A stretch of DNA of 64,000 bases from Flavimaribacter sp024343425 (GCA_965227645.1 OZ245773.1:2294001-2358000); one strand, 5' to 3'; positions 6,281-16,207 are shown, counted from the stretch's first letter. Notes: a model not told the origin generated them from the letters alone. Program-made: numbers and translations.

Positions 6281-8749
6281 TCAGTAAAGACCCCCTGCCC
6301 CGGAGCCGACAGCCCGGTTCGCCTGCGGAGAGATATCGAGAATTTCGGCGCCGGTGGCGTATTCCGCGCCGATGACGGAGAAGAAGTCGGCCGGTCCGGT
6401 GCCTGGCTTGAAGGATTCGTAAATCACATCCGGGTCGCCGGCCCTCGCTTCCATGCCGGTCTTCCGGTTGATCGGAATGAGTTTCAGACCGGGAGGAATG
6501 CGGAAGCCGATCGGCTGTCTGCCTTCCAGCGCCGCCGTCATGAACTCGTTGAAGACGGGCGCGGCAAGGCCGCCGCCGGTCGATCCCCGGCCCATCGGCG
6601 TCGGATTGTCGAAACCGATAAAGACGCCGGCGACGAGGTCTGGCGTGTAGCCGACAAACCAGGCGTCCTTTTCCTCGTTGGTCGTGCCGGTCTTGCCGGC
6701 GACGGGCCGTTCGAGATTGACCTTGCTCGCCGCCGTTCCGCGAGTCACCACGCCTTCCAGCATCGAGGTCACCTGGTAGGCGGTCATCGGATCGAGCACC
6801 TGCTCGCGCATGTCGATGATCTCCGGCTCAGGCTGGTTCTGCCATTCGTCGGCGTTGCATGCGTCACAGCGGCGGTCTTCGTGCTTGTAGATCGTATGGC
6901 CGTATCTGTCCTGGATTCGGTCGATCAGCGACGGGGTTATCTGCTTGCCGCCATTCGCCAGAACCGCGTAGGCGGTCACCATGCGCAGCACCGTCGTTTC
7001 GCCCGAGCCCAGCGCCATCGGCAGATAAGGCGGCATGTCGTCATAGATGCCGAAGCGCTCGGCATATTCGGCGACGAGTTCGATGCCCATATCCTTGGCG
7101 AGACGCACCGTCATCAGGTTGCGGGACCGCTCGATGCCGAGCCTCAGCGTCGAAGGTCCGGCAGACCCGCCGCCATAGTTCTTCGGCTCCCAGACCTCGT
7201 TGCCCGAAACAATCTGTATCGGCGCGTCAAGAACCACCGACGCCGGGCTGTAGCCATTGTCGAGCGCAGCGGCGTAGACGAAAGGTTTGAATGAGGAACC
7301 CGGTTGACGCATGGCCTGGGTGGCGCGGTTATACTGTGAATTGGAAAAGGAGAAGCCACCGATCAGCGCGAGCACGCGCCCTGTGTGCGGATCCATTGCT
7401 GCAATCGCGCCTTCCACTTCCGGAACCTGTCGCATGACAAACTTGTTGGTCGGGTCCTGCTCGCCGCCGAGCACCTCTTCAACGTATACGACATCGCCAA
7501 CCTTCAGAATATCCGCAACGCTTTTGGCCTTGGACGTCGCGCCGTCCTTGTTGAGTCGGTAGGCCCATTCCATGTCAGAGCCGGAAATGGTGATGGTTTC
7601 ACGCGCATCATCGACTTCGCCTGACGCCGTGGTGACCGGCCTCAGGCCAAGTTGCGCGGTATCGGCGCCTGCTTCGAGAACGACGCCAAGCTGCCATTCC
7701 GGCACGTCGCGCAGCGGTTTGACTTCCGAGACCGCCAGACCCCAGTCGCCGCTGGCGTCCACAGTCGCGACAGGTCCGCGAAAGCCACGTTTCGTATCGT
7801 AACCCATCAGGCCGTGCTGAAGCGCCTTTCGCGCCAGTTCCTGCAGGTGCGGATCAAGCGTCGTGCGCACGGAAAGCCCGCCCTCGTAAAGCGACTTCTC
7901 GCCATAGCGCTCCATGATTTCACGTCTGACTTCTTCGGAAAAATAGTCCGACGCGAACAGGTAGGAGCCGAAGCGGCGGAGATTGACGCCCAGCGGCTGG
8001 GCCTTGGCGTCTTCGCCGTCCTGCGTATCGACGTAGCCGTTTTCAACCATGCGGTCGATCACCCAGTTGCGCCGCTCGATGGCGGCTTCCGGGTGTCGGT
8101 AGGGATGGTAGTTGGCCGGACCCTTCGGCAACGCTGCAAGATAAGCGGCTTCCGGCAGCGTCAGTTCGCTGACGGATTTGTTGAAATAGATCAGCGCCGC
8201 TCCGGCGATGCCGTAGGAATTGAATCCGAACGGAATCTCGTTGAGATAGAGTTCGAGAATCCGGTCCTTGGAATAGGCCTGCTCGATGCGGAAGGCGAGC
8301 ACGGCTTCCTTAATCTTGCGCTCGATCGACTGCTCCGACGTCAGCAGGAAATTCTTGGCGACCTGCTGGGTGATCGTCGAGGCGCCGACGAGCCTTCTGC
8401 TGCCGGAGGAATAATTCTGGAGATTGGTGACGATCGCACGGATCAGGCCGCCGTAGTCGAGACCCGGGTGACTGTAGAAATTCTTGTCCTCGGCGGAAAG
8501 GAAGGCGGCTTTCACGCGGTCCGGCACCGCCTGTATCGGCAGATACAGACGCCTCTCGCGGGCGTATTCCGCCATCAGGCTGCCGTCGGAGGCGTGGACG
8601 CGGGTTGTGACCGGCGGCTCGTAGCTGGCGAGAACCTCGTAGTCCGGCAGGTCCTGCGTCATGTTGCCCACATAGACCCAAATGCCCGCGGCGACGATGA
8701 GGAACAACACCGTTCCGATTCCGAAGAGATATCCTATCAGCCTGACCAT
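6281..8749 (-). CDS. mrcA: Penicillin-binding protein 1A, bifunctional peptidoglycan synthase
   Basis: An 822-residue inner-membrane protein with an N-terminal anchor (about 5-28), a GT51 glycosyltransferase domain (about 50-230; catalytic Glu87 in SAEDKNFYSHPGLD), an OB-like insert typical of PBP1A (about 320-430), and a transpeptidase domain with SxxK (Ser485 in PGSSFKPF), SxN (SRNLMTV) and KTG (Lys686 in AGKTGTTNEE). It polymerises glycan strands and cross-links peptides in the periplasm. It is preceded on the same strand by amiC, a common rhizobial pairing of wall synthesis and hydrolysis genes. The length fits the family. Confidence 0.96.
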   Translation of the reverse strand: MVRLIGYLFGIGTVLFLIVAAGIWVYVGNMTQDLPDYEVLASYEPPVTTRVHASDGSLMAEYARERRLYLPIQAVPDRVKAAFLSAEDKNFYSHPGLDYGGLIRAIVTNLQNYSSGSRRLVGASTITQQVAKNFLLTSEQSIERKIKEAVLAFRIEQAYSKDRILELYLNEIPFGFNSYGIAGAALIYFNKSVSELTLPEAAYLAALPKGPANYHPYRHPEAAIERRNWVIDRMVENGYVDTQDGEDAKAQPLGVNLRRFGSYLFASDYFSEEVRREIMERYGEKSLYEGGLSVRTTLDPHLQELARKALQHGLMGYDTKRGFRGPVATVDASGDWGLAVSEVKPLRDVPEWQLGVVLEAGADTAQLGLRPVTTASGEVDDARETITISGSDMEWAYRLNKDGATSKAKSVADILKVGDVVYVEEVLGGEQDPTNKFVMRQVPEVEGAIAAMDPHTGRVLALIGGFSFSNSQYNRATQAMRQPGSSFKPFVYAAALDNGYSPASVVLDAPIQIVSGNEVWEPKNYGGGSAGPSTLRLGIERSRNLMTVRLAKDMGIELVAEYAERFGIYDDMPPYLPMALGSGETTVLRMVTAYAVLANGGKQITPSLIDRIQDRYGHTIYKHEDRRCDACNADEWQNQPEPEIIDMREQVLDPMTAYQVTSMLEGVVTRGTAASKVNLERPVAGKTGTTNEEKDAWFVGYTPDLVAGVFIGFDNPTPMGRGSTGGGLAAPVFNEFMTAALEGRQPIGFRIPPGLKLIPINRKTGMEARAGDPDVIYESFKPGTGPADFFSVIGAEYATGAEILDISPQANRAVGSGAGGLY

Positions 8750-8924
8750 GAATACTATACCGTTTCCGCGTTATGCATGCCGACTCGCCGCGAAGCCCGA
8801 GTATGCCCCAATACCGCGACGAATGTGCGCAAAATAGGGCTGCTCCTCACACCGTCCGATCAATCGATCCGGTTGCGCCAACATTGTGGCGACATTGCAA
8901 CACGATGTCCCGACCGACCAGACA

Positions 8925-10196
8925 CTAATCCCGACTGAGGTTGACCTCCTCCGGTCCTTCTCCGTCGCCTCTAATGAGCACACGGAAATCGTCGACGGCT
9001 TTTGCCAATAAATCAGCCATTTCCGCAAGCCAATTCTCATCCTGCAGCAGTTTCTCATCTTCCGCATTGGAAAGATAGCCGATCTCTACAAGAATTGAAG
9101 GAACATCAGGCGCCCGCAATACGCGGAAACCGGCGTAACGATGCGGATTGTTGATCAGTTCTACCTTGCCATCCAGGTTTTGAATGACAGAATCCGCGAA
9201 ACGTACGGAAAACAACTTTGTCTCGCGCCGCATGAGATCGATCAGGATATCCGCCACGCGCTCCGGTTCGTCCTCTAACGACAAGCCGGCGATGGCGTCC
9301 GACTTGTTTTCACGCTGCGCCAGGTCCCGGGCGTAATTGTCCGAAGCCTTTTCCGAAAGGGTATAGACCGTTGCGCCCCTGATCTTTCTCAGTCGGATCG
9401 AATCGGCGTGCAGCGAGATGAAGAGATCGGCGCCATTCTCTCTGGCGAAGCGAACCCGGTCGCTGAGCGAGACGAAACTGTCGTCAGTCCGGGTCATGTA
9501 CGTTTCCATGCCGCTGTTTTTGGACAGCAGATCCTTCAGGGCCTTTCCGAGATTGAGCGTGACCTCCTTTTCCTCCAGACCATTGCGACCGCGCGCGCCG
9601 CCATCGATGCCGCCATGACCGGGGTCAATGACGACAGTGAATTTTTTCGTCGGATCAGCGGCGGATCCGGGCGCTGGTTCAATGCTTTCGCTCTGCTCTT
9701 CTGAATACCATTGCTGGTCTGTGATCAGGGAGGCGAATTCATCGTGCGACACGCTTTCCAGATCGAGCACAAGCCGATAGCTGCCTGCCTCGTCGTTTTC
9801 GAGGACCAAACTCTCTGCGACCTGAACTGGACCCGACGTCGAGACGACCATGCGCGATCGCCCGGGCGCCATTGCGCCATAGCGCACGTCTGTCAGCAGA
9901 CCGCGCGGCTCTGCCGCCGCCTCGGAGAAACCGAAAACAGTCTCGGGAAAGTCGACAACCACGCGATGCGGGGCATCCAGATAATAATAGGAAAATTCCG
10001 GCCTGTCCTCGAATTCAAGGACGATGCGCGTTCGGGTCGCGTCGCCCGCGATGCGCATTTCAAAGGCGAACTGCATATCGCCGGCCGCATCCTTCGCGCT
10101 CGACGGCGCCGTTAGAGCCGCTTCCGTGGTCATCGCAACAGCCAATAGCGTAAGCATCAGTATCACGAACTTGTGATGGAGAGCTTCAGTCAACAC
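8925..10196 (-). CDS. amiC: N-acetylmuramoyl-L-alanine amidase (AMIN plus Amidase_3)
   Basis: Cleaves the amide between muramic acid and the stem peptide during cell separation. After a signal peptide (core FVILMLTLLAVAMTTEAALTA) comes an AMIN domain (about 40-165) for septal targeting and a C-terminal zinc amidase domain with visible ligands: His in VIDPGHGG, Glu in GLEEKEV, His in SLHAD, and the catalytic Glu in ILVEIGYLSN. I prefer GTG 10196 (423 residues) over ATG 10286 because the latter adds about 30 residues ahead of the signal peptide. The protein should be periplasmic. The long gap to rne lies upstream. Confidence 0.92.
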   Translation of the reverse strand: MLTEALHHKFVILMLTLLAVAMTTEAALTAPSSAKDAAGDMQFAFEMRIAGDATRTRIVLEFEDRPEFSYYYLDAPHRVVVDFPETVFGFSEAAAEPRGLLTDVRYGAMAPGRSRMVVSTSGPVQVAESLVLENDEAGSYRLVLDLESVSHDEFASLITDQQWYSEEQSESIEPAPGSAADPTKKFTVVIDPGHGGIDGGARGRNGLEEKEVTLNLGKALKDLLSKNSGMETYMTRTDDSFVSLSDRVRFARENGADLFISLHADSIRLRKIRGATVYTLSEKASDNYARDLAQRENKSDAIAGLSLEDEPERVADILIDLMRRETKLFSVRFADSVIQNLDGKVELINNPHRYAGFRVLRAPDVPSILVEIGYLSNAEDEKLLQDENWLAEMADLLAKAVDDFRVLIRGDGEGPEEVNLSRD

Positions 10197-10997
10197 CGAG
10201 ATTCCGCGTTCGCATCCGTTGGTCTGGCAGACGACGATCCCGGCGCGACTCCCGGATTCGACCCGCAATTGACGACACCTATACATGACGCCTCGCGAAG
10301 CTCAATTCAAACAAGGGAAGCATCCTGCAATTTAGCTGGAGCGTCATCGTAAAACCGCCATATGCGGCTTCTGTGCGAACAGGACGGCGCGACCGTCCCG
10401 CCGTTCAGGATATATTTTGAACGTTTAGTTACATAACAGACGTAAATACTTAATATTAATCGAAAGTTTCGAGATCTATTTATGAGAGTGCCACACCATG
10501 CACACAACTCATCATTTAGCAATAGCTGCATCTTGCCTCTTGCAAGACCGTTCGCAAGGACATAAAAGCGGACAGAGGGTTTGATAGGCTGACGAGATAG
10601 GATTGTCCAACCCGGGCTGCCACCTGAACCAGGAGAAACGGCGCCATAGGCCGATCCGTCTGACGTCCAAGTTGCTCAGATCCTTCAAGTAATCGATCAA
10701 TCCTGGAGATATCCAGGCATCGAGTAACAGCAAATGCTGAGGCTTGTCATCAAGCCAAAATCCATTGGTCAACATTGACCGCATGTTCGTAAATTTCTGT
10801 TTGGATCAACATGCTAAGAGAAGCGCCTTCAGAATTCCCAAATACACCTGCATCGCGCGGCGCGTCAGGTGTGGAAGGTCGGCTTCGGCAGGGTCCCGCA
10901 GAACAATCACAAATCGACGGAACAGGCTCCAACTGGACAAGGGCGAGATCGTCCGATCCGGGAGGTCGCCTGTATAACGTCGTGGAGCAAACAATTC
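10197..10997. other. 800-bp divergent intergenic region and rne leader
   Basis: This gap lies between the divergent amiC and rne genes and has no convincing gene. It has an AT-rich core near 10410-10485 (TTAATATTAATCG and neighbours), a likely promoter zone, followed by about 500 bp that would be the rne leader. RNase E usually controls its own mRNA through a long 5' UTR, so a structured leader is plausible here, but I see no known element. A minus-strand frame within it is listed separately. Confidence 0.6.
10512..10784 (-). pseudogene. Possible remnant of a DUF5615-like (PIN-type toxin) gene
   Basis: The 90-codon frame contains LLLLDAWISPGLIDYLKDL followed a few residues later by VRRIGL, which resembles the DUF5615 N-terminal pattern (h-L-x-D-x-x-h-S-P-x-L-x-x-x-L ... 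V-x-x-x-G-L). The later part (many Cys, Trp, Arg) does not continue the family, so if real it is truncated or frameshifted. It could equally be a chance frame within the rne leader. Confidence 0.2.
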
Positions 10998-13787
10998 ATG
11001 GCAGACAAAATGCTGATCGACGCGTCCCACGAGGAAGAAACTCGCGTCGTCGTGGTTCGTGGAAACAGAATCGAGGAATTTGATTTCGAATCGCAGCACA
11101 AGAAGCAGCTGCGCGGAAACATCTATCTGGCGAAAGTAACTCGCGTCGAACCCTCACTACAGGCGGCCTTTGTCGACTACGGCGGTAATCGCCACGGCTT
11201 TCTCGCCTTTTCGGAAATCCATCCCGACTATTACCAGATCCCGGTCGCCGATCGCCAGGCGCTTCTTGAGGCCGAAGCCCAGGAATCGATGGATGATGAC
11301 GACGACCAGCCTGCGGAAACGGAAAAGCCCGCCCGTCGCAAGAGCCGGTCAAGGCGAAGCCGCAGCAAGACGGCCGAATCCGCCGGCAAGACTGCAAAGA
11401 GCGACAGTTCGGATGACGCCGTCGAGGCGACCGCAACCGACGACAGTTCCAGTCCTGAACCGTCTGACGACGCAGCGCAGGCGTCTTCTGAAGAGGTCGC
11501 AACCCCTGCCCCGCAGGACGAAGCGCCGCTAGACGCCCCGGAAAGCCAGGACGCTCCAGACAACGAAAACGACGACAAGAACTCCCCGCCGGAGACGATG
11601 GCCGCGGCTATCGACGCCGACCAGGTGTCAGAAGCGGTTCGCCGGGAGCCCGGCGTCGATGATGAGGATGATGGCGACGACGACGCCACCGAAGACGACA
11701 GCGACAGGAGCGTCGAACTCGTCGGCGCCGAGGACGCTCTGGAAGAAGTGCCCGACCGCGCGCGCAAGACACGCAAGCAGTACCGCATCCAGGAAGTCAT
11801 CAAGCGCCGCCAGATCCTGCTTGTACAGGTCGTCAAGGAAGAGCGCGGCAACAAGGGCGCGGCCCTTACGACATATCTGTCTCTGGCCGGCCGTTATTCC
11901 GTCCTTATGCCCAATACCGCGCGCGGCGGCGGCATTTCCCGCAAGATCACCAACGTGCAGGACCGCAAGCGTCTCAAGGAGATCGCGCGCGGACTGGATG
12001 TGGCGCAGGGCATGGGCGTTATTCTGCGCACCGCCGGCGCCAACCGCACCAAGTCGGAGATCAAGCGCGATTTCGAATACCTGATGCGCCTCTGGGAGAA
12101 TGTCCGCAACCTGACCCTCTCCTCCATGGCGCCGTGTCTGGTTTATGAGGAAGGCAGCCTGATCAAGCGCTCCATCCGCGACCTCTACAACAAGGATATC
12201 GGCGAAGTCATTGTTTCCGGCGAGGAAGGATACCGGGAAGCCAAGGACTTCATGAAGATGCTGATGCCGAGCCACGCGAAGGCGGTGCAGCCCTATCGGG
12301 ACGTGCAGCCGATCTTCGCGCGCTCAGGCATAGAGGCGCAGCTCGACAAGATGCTGCAGCCGCAGGTCACGCTCAAATCGGGCGGCTACATCATCATCAA
12401 CCAGACCGAAGCGCTGGTCGCAATTGACGTCAACTCCGGCCGCTCGACCAAGGAGCATTCGATCGAGGACACGGCGCTGCGCACGAATATGGAAGCCGCC
12501 GAGGAAGTGGCGCGCCAGCTTCGTCTCCGCGACCTTGCCGGCCTGATCGTGATCGACTTCATCGACATGGAGGAGAAGCGCAACAACCGGTCCGTCGAGA
12601 AGAAGCTGAAGGATTGCCTGAAGAACGACCGCGCGCGCATCCAGGTCGGCCGCATTTCCCATTTCGGCCTTCTGGAAATGTCGCGTCAGCGCATTCGCGC
12701 CAGCGTTCTGGAAAGCACGATGCAGGTTTGCGAACACTGCGCGGGCACGGGTTACGTGCGCTCGCTGTCGTCCGTCGCCCTGCACGTCCTGCGCACTGCA
12801 GAGGATTATCTGCTGCGCAACACAAAGTACAACATCACCCTGCGCACCTTGCCGGAAACAGCTCTGTATGTGCTCAACCAGAAGCGCGACACGATCCGGG
12901 ACCTGGAAACCCGGTTCGGCCTGACGATCACGCTCGAAGCCGATCCTTCCGTCGGCCAGCAGATGGTCACAATCGTCCAGGGCGAAAAAGTCGAAGACCC
13001 GGTCGTCGTCGAAGACATCGTCATCCCGTTCATTGAAACCGAAGATGACAATGTCGCGGTGATCGAAAGCGCCGATGAGGAACAGGATAACGGCGATTCC
13101 GAAGGCGAAGGCCGCAAGCGCAAGCGCCGCCGGCGCAAGCGGGGCGGCCGCGGCGGCGGTGAACAGCAGGAAGCAGCGACTGGCGATGCGGCGTCGGATG
13201 ACGAACCGTCGACAGCTGAAGCCGTATCGGACGAGCAGGATGGCGGCGAAGGCGATCAAAGACGCAAGCGCCGCAGGCGCGGAAAACGCGGTGGTCGGCG
13301 CAATCGCGACGGCGAAGCCGGCGGTCAGGAAAATGCAGTCGCCGCCGACAGCGACAGCCCTGACGCGACTGTAGCGGATAACGCCGGGGAACCCGTCGCA
13401 ACAGCGCCGGATGAAACGGAAACAGCTGTCGCGCCGCAGCCCGCGGACGATGCTGCACCTGCGGAAGAGGCGAAGGCCGAAGAGCAGGAAGCTGCGCCGC
13501 GCAAATCCCGGTCGCGTCGCAAACCACGCGCGAAGGATGTGGAAGAAAAACCGGTCGCCGAGGATGCGCCCGCTGTCGAACCTGATGTCGACGAAGTCGC
13601 ATCGGCTACAGCCGAAAGCGAGACAGAGTCTCCGGAAAAGCCCAAGCGCTCACGCCGCAAATCCGGTTCGGACGCCGCTGCAAGCAGCGAGCCGGTTCTG
13701 ACGTCCACTGCGCCTGGCGACGCCGCGGAATCGGAGGAGCCGAAGGAAAAGAAAGTCGGCTGGTGGCAACGCCGCGGCTTCTTTTGA
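10998..13787 (+). CDS. rne: Ribonuclease E
   Basis: The central endoribonuclease of mRNA decay and rRNA processing and the scaffold of the degradosome. 929 residues: an N-terminal S1 domain (about 38-90, GNIYLAKVTRV) is interrupted by a long acidic and Arg/Ser-rich insert (about 97-255), then resumes (QILLVQVVKEERGNKGAAL). The catalytic DNase I-like core carries Asp477 (IDVNSG) and Asp520 (IDFIDM), and the zinc-link has Cys578 and Cys581 (CEHCAGTG). The C-terminal third is disordered, with alternating basic blocks (RKRKRRRRKRGG) and acidic stretches, expected to bind RNA and partners. ATG 10998 begins MADKMLIDAS, the standard N-terminus; upstream in-frame codons lack homology. Confidence 0.96.
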   Translation: MADKMLIDASHEEETRVVVVRGNRIEEFDFESQHKKQLRGNIYLAKVTRVEPSLQAAFVDYGGNRHGFLAFSEIHPDYYQIPVADRQALLEAEAQESMDDDDDQPAETEKPARRKSRSRRSRSKTAESAGKTAKSDSSDDAVEATATDDSSSPEPSDDAAQASSEEVATPAPQDEAPLDAPESQDAPDNENDDKNSPPETMAAAIDADQVSEAVRREPGVDDEDDGDDDATEDDSDRSVELVGAEDALEEVPDRARKTRKQYRIQEVIKRRQILLVQVVKEERGNKGAALTTYLSLAGRYSVLMPNTARGGGISRKITNVQDRKRLKEIARGLDVAQGMGVILRTAGANRTKSEIKRDFEYLMRLWENVRNLTLSSMAPCLVYEEGSLIKRSIRDLYNKDIGEVIVSGEEGYREAKDFMKMLMPSHAKAVQPYRDVQPIFARSGIEAQLDKMLQPQVTLKSGGYIIINQTEALVAIDVNSGRSTKEHSIEDTALRTNMEAAEEVARQLRLRDLAGLIVIDFIDMEEKRNNRSVEKKLKDCLKNDRARIQVGRISHFGLLEMSRQRIRASVLESTMQVCEHCAGTGYVRSLSSVALHVLRTAEDYLLRNTKYNITLRTLPETALYVLNQKRDTIRDLETRFGLTITLEADPSVGQQMVTIVQGEKVEDPVVVEDIVIPFIETEDDNVAVIESADEEQDNGDSEGEGRKRKRRRRKRGGRGGGEQQEAATGDAASDDEPSTAEAVSDEQDGGEGDQRRKRRRRGKRGGRRNRDGEAGGQENAVAADSDSPDATVADNAGEPVATAPDETETAVAPQPADDAAPAEEAKAEEQEAAPRKSRSRRKPRAKDVEEKPVAEDAPAVEPDVDEVASATAESETESPEKPKRSRRKSGSDAAASSEPVLTSTAPGDAAESEEPKEKKVGWWQRRGFF

Positions 13788-13800
13788 GATTTGATCGAGA

Positions 13801-13828
13801 CGGCCGAACCCTGGTTCGGCCGTTTCTA
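13801..13828 (+). terminator. Rho-independent terminator after rne
   Basis: CGGCCGAACC (13801-13810) pairs with GGTTCGGCCG (13813-13822) across a very short CT loop, followed by TTTCTATTT. It lies 14 bp after the rne stop and abuts the end of the convergent aminotransferase gene. The T-run is on the plus strand. Confidence 0.85.
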
Positions 13829-14983
13829 TTTCGTCGTCAGCCAATCCTCGATACGATCCAGCGCCTCCGCCATGTCCGCGCTTGAGCCGGCATAGGAGAA
13901 CCGTATCGTCTTGTGTCCGTCGACCGGATCGAAATCCTTGCCCGGCGTCGCCGCCACGTCGATCGCCTCCAGCATGCTCCGCGCAAATTCGGACGTGTCG
14001 TTGGTAAACCGGCTGGCGTCGGCGTAGGCGTAAAAGGCGCCGTCCATCGGTGACGCGATCGAAAAGCCGATCTTCGGCAATCTTTCCAGAAACATGTTTC
14101 GGTTCTCGCCATAGACTGCCTTGACCGCCTCCAGTTCAGGCGTCGCGTCAAACGCCGCGCAGGCCGCGATCTGGGAGAGTTCCGGCGGGCTGATATAGAG
14201 GTTCTGGCCAATGCGTTCGATTGGACGCACCGCCTGCTCCGGCAGCACCATCCAGCCGATCCGCCATCCCGTCATGCAATAATATTTCGAGAACGAGTTG
14301 ATGACGACTGCTTCGTCGCCAAGCGAGAGCGCCGTCGTTTCGTCGCCGGCAAATGTCAGTCCGTGATAGATCTCGTCCGAAATGAAGGTGATCTCGTTTT
14401 CGCGGCAGTAGGTCATGACTGCTTCCAGTGCGCCCTTCCCCGTCACCGTGCCGGTGGGATTGGCGGGGCTGGCGAGCAATACACCGTCGATCCTGCCATG
14501 GGTCCTGGCTGCGTCCTCCAGAACGGCCGGCGAGAGCGTGAAGTCGCTGGCGCGATCGACTGCAATCTCCACCACCTCAAGGCCAAGCGCCGCCATGATG
14601 TTCCGATAGGCCGGATAGCCCGGCCGGGTAATCGCAATCCGGTCGCCCGGATCGAAGAGAGCCAGGAAAGCCAGATTGAAACCGGCTGAGGAGCCGGTCG
14701 TGAACGCTATCCTCGCAGGGTCGAGATCAACGCCGTGCCTCCGCCGGTAATAAGCGGCGATCGCCTGGCGCAGTTCGATCAGCCCGAGCGTATCCGTATA
14801 GCCCAGCCGTCCCACGACAAGCGCCTCGCGCGCGGCGTCCAGCACCGCCCTGGGCGCAGGACTGGCCGGCTGACCTACCGCCAGCGAGATGACCGGCCGG
14901 CCCTGCCGCCTGCGTTCGATGGCTTCGGCCAGCACATCCATGGCGTGGAATGGCTCTACCTGGCTGCGTCTGGAAATTTTCAT
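13826..14983 (-). CDS. Class I/II pyridoxal-phosphate aminotransferase
   Basis: A 385-residue fold-type I aminotransferase. The PLP Schiff-base Lys lies in NSFSKYYCMTGWRIGW, with Asn-Pro in SPANPTGTV, Asp/Tyr in ISDEIYHGL and the C-terminal substrate Arg in KTIRFSYAGS. The family transfers amino groups between amino acids and 2-oxo acids; the amino-acid specificity cannot be read from the sequence. I choose Met 14983 (MKISRRSQ), which matches the usual N-terminus, over 15028, which adds 15 unconserved residues. It is convergent with rne and divergent from the DsbA-like gene. Confidence 0.88.
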   Translation of the reverse strand: MKISRRSQVEPFHAMDVLAEAIERRRQGRPVISLAVGQPASPAPRAVLDAAREALVVGRLGYTDTLGLIELRQAIAAYYRRRHGVDLDPARIAFTTGSSAGFNLAFLALFDPGDRIAITRPGYPAYRNIMAALGLEVVEIAVDRASDFTLSPAVLEDAARTHGRIDGVLLASPANPTGTVTGKGALEAVMTYCRENEITFISDEIYHGLTFAGDETTALSLGDEAVVINSFSKYYCMTGWRIGWMVLPEQAVRPIERIGQNLYISPPELSQIAACAAFDATPELEAVKAVYGENRNMFLERLPKIGFSIASPMDGAFYAYADASRFTNDTSEFARSMLEAIDVAATPGKDFDPVDGHKTIRFSYAGSSADMAEALDRIEDWLTTK

Positions 14984-15242
14984 GGGAGGTCGTGTCCTGC
15001 GTCGGATCCTGTGATCAGCCCGACACATGCCCTATCGGCGTCCTCATCACAACCGTTCGATGCTCTTCACATTCGTGGGAAATGGGAAGGCAAGTCCCTG
15101 TGCAAAGCATGGAAACCGCGCTACATGTCGGCCCAGCCTTCAGGGGCCTGTCCGGGAAACGTCGATCACAAAGGCGACGATATTTTTTTGTAACAACCGT
15201 AGAAGTAACCGCCGGTCTGGTTCGGCGCATCGAGAGGACCCA

Positions 15243-16010
15243 ATGATACGATCAATGACAAAACGCTTCGCGACACTCCTTTTTGCCGGCGTCGCATCGA
15301 TTTGCGTCGTCCTGCCTTCCCAGGCGCTCGACGATTCGGAAAAGGAAGAGCTTGGCGCGTTCATTCGGGAATACCTGATCGCCAATCCGGAGATCCTGTT
15401 CGAGGTGCAGAAAGCCTACGAGGCCAAGCAGGAAGTCCTGCAGAAGGAAAAGTCCCGGGACATTATCGCCAATGCAAGCGAAGCCATTTTCGATTCACCG
15501 AGCAACGTCATCCTCGGCAACCCGGAAGGCGAAATCACGATCGTCGAGTTCTTCGACTACAATTGCGGATACTGCAAGCGCGCGCTCAAGGACATGGAAG
15601 ACATCCTGGCCAACAATTCGGATGTTCGATTTGTGCTGAAGGAATTTCCGATCCTTGGAGAGGATTCGGTCGCGGCGCACCGGGTGGCGAGCGCCCTGCA
15701 TATCGTCGCGCCCGAGCACTATGCCGAGTTTCACCGCTCCCTTCTTGGCGGACACGGCAGGGCCAACGAGGAAGCCGCCATGGAAATCGCCCTGTCGCTG
15801 GGCGTCGACGAGGCCGAGTTGAAGTCGGCGATGGACGACCCGTCGATAGAACAGGGGTATCGTGAAACCTTCCAGCTTGCGGATATGCTGGGAATTTCCG
15901 GAACGCCTTCCTACGTGGTAGGCGACGAAACTGTGTTCGGCGCGGTCGGCGTGCAGCAGCTTGCAAGCAAGATCGAGAACGTCAGGAACTGCGACAGCGC
16001 CACCTGCTGA
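15243..16010 (+). CDS. DsbA/ScsC-like periplasmic thiol-disulfide oxidoreductase
   Basis: 255 residues: a signal peptide (about 1-29, ending SQALD), a helical N-terminal extension (about 30-90, EYLIANPEILFEVQKAYEAK) typical of ScsC/Com1-like proteins and thought to mediate oligomerisation, and a thioredoxin-fold domain with Cys108-Gly-Tyr-Cys111 (FDYNCGYCKR) and the cis-Pro loop GTPSYVV. It should oxidise or isomerise disulfides in exported proteins. Start ATG 15243 follows GAGGAC. A second Cys pair near the C-terminus (NCDSATC) is unusual and may form a disulfide. A terminator-like hairpin follows. Confidence 0.9.
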   Translation: MIRSMTKRFATLLFAGVASICVVLPSQALDDSEKEELGAFIREYLIANPEILFEVQKAYEAKQEVLQKEKSRDIIANASEAIFDSPSNVILGNPEGEITIVEFFDYNCGYCKRALKDMEDILANNSDVRFVLKEFPILGEDSVAAHRVASALHIVAPEHYAEFHRSLLGGHGRANEEAAMEIALSLGVDEAELKSAMDDPSIEQGYRETFQLADMLGISGTPSYVVGDETVFGAVGVQQLASKIENVRNCDSATC

Positions 16011-16025
16011 TCGTCCACTGATTGA

Positions 16026-16056
16026 GAACGGCGTCCAAGGGCGCCGTTCGTATTCC
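16026..16056 (+). terminator. Probable terminator after the DsbA-like gene
   Basis: GAACGGCG (16026-16033) pairs with CGCCGTTC (16042-16049) around an 8-nt loop, 15 bp after the stop. The following GTATTCC has only a weak T-run, so termination may be partial. Confidence 0.5.
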
Positions 16057-16207
16057 ACGGAATTGCTGCGTCGGTTGAATTCACCGATAGTATAATTTCA
16101 ACAAGTTTCGAATATCAATTAGCAGAGAACCCTAAGTCAGGGCTTTTCCTGCCGAATTTGCCCGTCTATATGTCGGGGTCTGCGACGATCGAGGATAGTC
16201 TGGCACA

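Noticed and set aside
6056..7294. 412-codon plus-strand frame opposite prfB and PBP1A
   Set aside because: A shadow of GC-rich coding on the other strand; composition is Arg/Gly/His-rich with no domain, while the minus frame encodes clear enzymes.
16120..16165. Attenuator or riboswitch before aroQ (CCCT-AAGTC-AGGG-CTTTTCC)
   Set aside because: The stem is only 4-5 bp and no known riboswitch core is visible.
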